A stretch of 13,738 nucleotides of DNA, from contig DOVG01000116.1 of the NCBI GenBank assembly GCA_003520205.1, positions 1-13,738 on the forward strand. The letters run 5' to 3'. The notes below the pieces were generated by a model that had not been told where the DNA came from, ran no database searches, and saw only the letters and a program-made list of their open reading frames with translations. The position numbers and the translations under genes are program-made. How positions within the stretch are numbered: position 1 is the stretch's first letter; each line of letters begins with the position of its first letter. This DNA comes from Lachnospiraceae bacterium (GTDB lineage Bacteria; Bacillota; Clostridia; Lachnospirales; Lachnospiraceae). Positions 12,845 to 13,738 of this stretch are shown here, piece by piece.

Positions 12845-13738
12845 TTAATATCTCCATAGACCAATACTTCCACCACCAGTACTTGGAAGCGAGTAAGTTG
12901 TTGTAACTTTACCGTTTATATCCTTTGATACGCATTTGATCTCCTGTGTACCATGCTTCTTAGTTACTGAATACTTCACATATGTACCCATCTTAGTGTC
13001 TTTGTATGATATATATACAGCAGTATACTTTTGTGAAGAACGTGATGAACTACCATTACTATAAGATGAGTATGAACGTTTTGTAGATGTCTTTATATTC
13101 GCACCGTTCTTATAAGACTTAGCAACAGCTGCTCCATTCTTTCCATTACTTGTTACAACAACAAGTCCTGTAATCTTATATCCAGAATTGGCATTTACCT
13201 TAAATCTTCCTGAACTTTTTGATATCTTATAATTTGAAACACGCTTTACTGTACGAACGCCTTTTTTCATGCTGCCTTTACTGCTAGACACTGTTTTTCC
13301 TGCATAGCTAACGCTCTTGAAAGGATTTGTAGTTGCTGAAGCATATACTTTAAATGAGTATTTCTTCGTCTTACTACCATTAGCTTTCTGAATTTTGAAA
13401 GAAACTGTATATGTACCAGCTTTCTTTGCTTCAAATTCAATTTCACCATACTTACGTCCATTTGATGAACCAACATAATCACTTGGATAAGCAACAAGAC
13501 CTTTGCCTTTTACACTTACATCTGTAATCTTAGCAAGATCTCCATAGTATACATACACATAGCTTGCACCATATACCTGTACACGCTTCTTTGGAACACT
13601 CTTCCATATTGTTTCTTTGTCATATCCGCTAAGATAACTAGGTGATATATACACCTTTGATGCTGAATACTTAGTAGAACCTTTTGCCTCGGCACTTGAT
13701 GCAGGAGCAGTCTTGAATGTCGCAAAAATAACTGCAAG
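12845..13738 (-). CDS. Secreted Ser/Tyr/Lys-rich Ig-like protein, 5' end outside window
   Basis: The reading frame stays open to the window edge, so the true start is outside. The first visible residues (LAVIFATFKTAPASSAEAKG) look like the end of a signal peptide with a cleavage site near AEA at visible residues 16-18. 297 residues are visible. They include an Ig-like strand KKAGTYTVSFKI (105-116) and a second segment with SGYKITGLVVVTSNGK (185-200), both matching positions in the next gene, so the two are probably distant paralogues. A Ser-rich stretch (222-236) precedes a Tyr/Val strand. The C-terminus contains LPSTG (visible residues 284-288), followed by only nine residues and no membrane tail. 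A GTG at 13654 inside the frame is not the start, as it lies after the signal peptide. Function unknown. Confidence 0.8.
   Translation of the reverse strand, partial: LAVIFATFKTAPASSAEAKGSTKYSASKVYISPSYLSGYDKETIWKSVPKKRVQVYGASYVYVYYGDLAKITDVSVKGKGLVAYPSDYVGSSNGRKYGEIEFEAKKAGTYTVSFKIQKANGSKTKKYSFKVYASATTNPFKSVSYAGKTVSSSKGSMKKGVRTVKRVSNYKISKSSGRFKVNANSGYKITGLVVVTSNGKNGAAVAKSYKNGANIKTSTKRSYSSYSNGSSSRSSQKYTAVYISYKDTKMGTYVKYSVTKKHGTQEIKCVSKDINGKVTTTYSLPSTGGGSIGLWRY

Noticed and set aside
13267..13497. Minus-strand frame of 76 codons inside the upstream secreted gene
   Set aside because: It is an alternate frame of a longer gene with a signal peptide and paralogue; no ribosome site supports it.

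Overview
The window looks like low-GC Firmicutes DNA, most likely a gut or rumen Clostridia of the Lachnospiraceae type. Support for this is indirect: an anaerobic 2-oxoacid:ferredoxin oxidoreductase operon with separate gamma, delta and alpha genes, a clostridial-type citrate synthase, strong AGGAGG ribosome sites and AT-rich codons. No RNA gene or marker fixes the taxon. Every gene that can be supported lies on the minus strand, so transcription runs from high to low coordinates. Two convincing intrinsic terminators and two convincing promoters divide the window into three transcription units.

Unit 1 (13738 to 12008) holds two tandem genes for secreted, basic, Tyr/Ser/Lys-rich proteins with Ig-like 'AGTYTV' strands. 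The first is cut by the window edge inside its signal peptide. The pair looks like diverged paralogues of unknown function and ends at a perfect 10-bp hairpin terminator (11961-11987).

Unit 2 (11926 to 2074) starts at a good promoter (TTGACG, 17 bp, TAAATT) and carries three tandem paralogues of about 687 residues. Each has five N-terminal membrane helices, an extracellular alkaline-phosphatase/sulfatase-superfamily catalytic domain like LTA synthases and phosphoethanolamine transferases, and an unassigned C-terminal beta-rich domain. Copies 3 and 2 are 3 bp apart. Copies 2 and 1 are separated by 105 bp holding an imperfect palindrome that resembles a dispersed repeat. The unit continues, with very small gaps or overlaps, into a YkgJ-type Cys-cluster protein, mnmA (tRNA 2-thiouridylase) and citrate synthase, whose GTG start lies inside mnmA. 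It ends at a strong terminator (2074-2103).

Unit 3 (2076 to beyond position 1) has an extended -10 promoter and encodes the gamma, delta and alpha subunits of a pyruvate (or other 2-oxoacid) ferredoxin oxidoreductase. The beta subunit is presumably just outside the window. POR makes the acetyl-CoA that citrate synthase uses, so the left third is central carbon metabolism and the right two-thirds is cell-envelope biology.

The most interesting material is the triplicated transferase array and the neighbouring secreted pair. A dedicated surface-modification system is possible but is inference. There is no tRNA, rRNA, CRISPR array or transposase gene, and no gene-free stretch exceeds about 190 bases.
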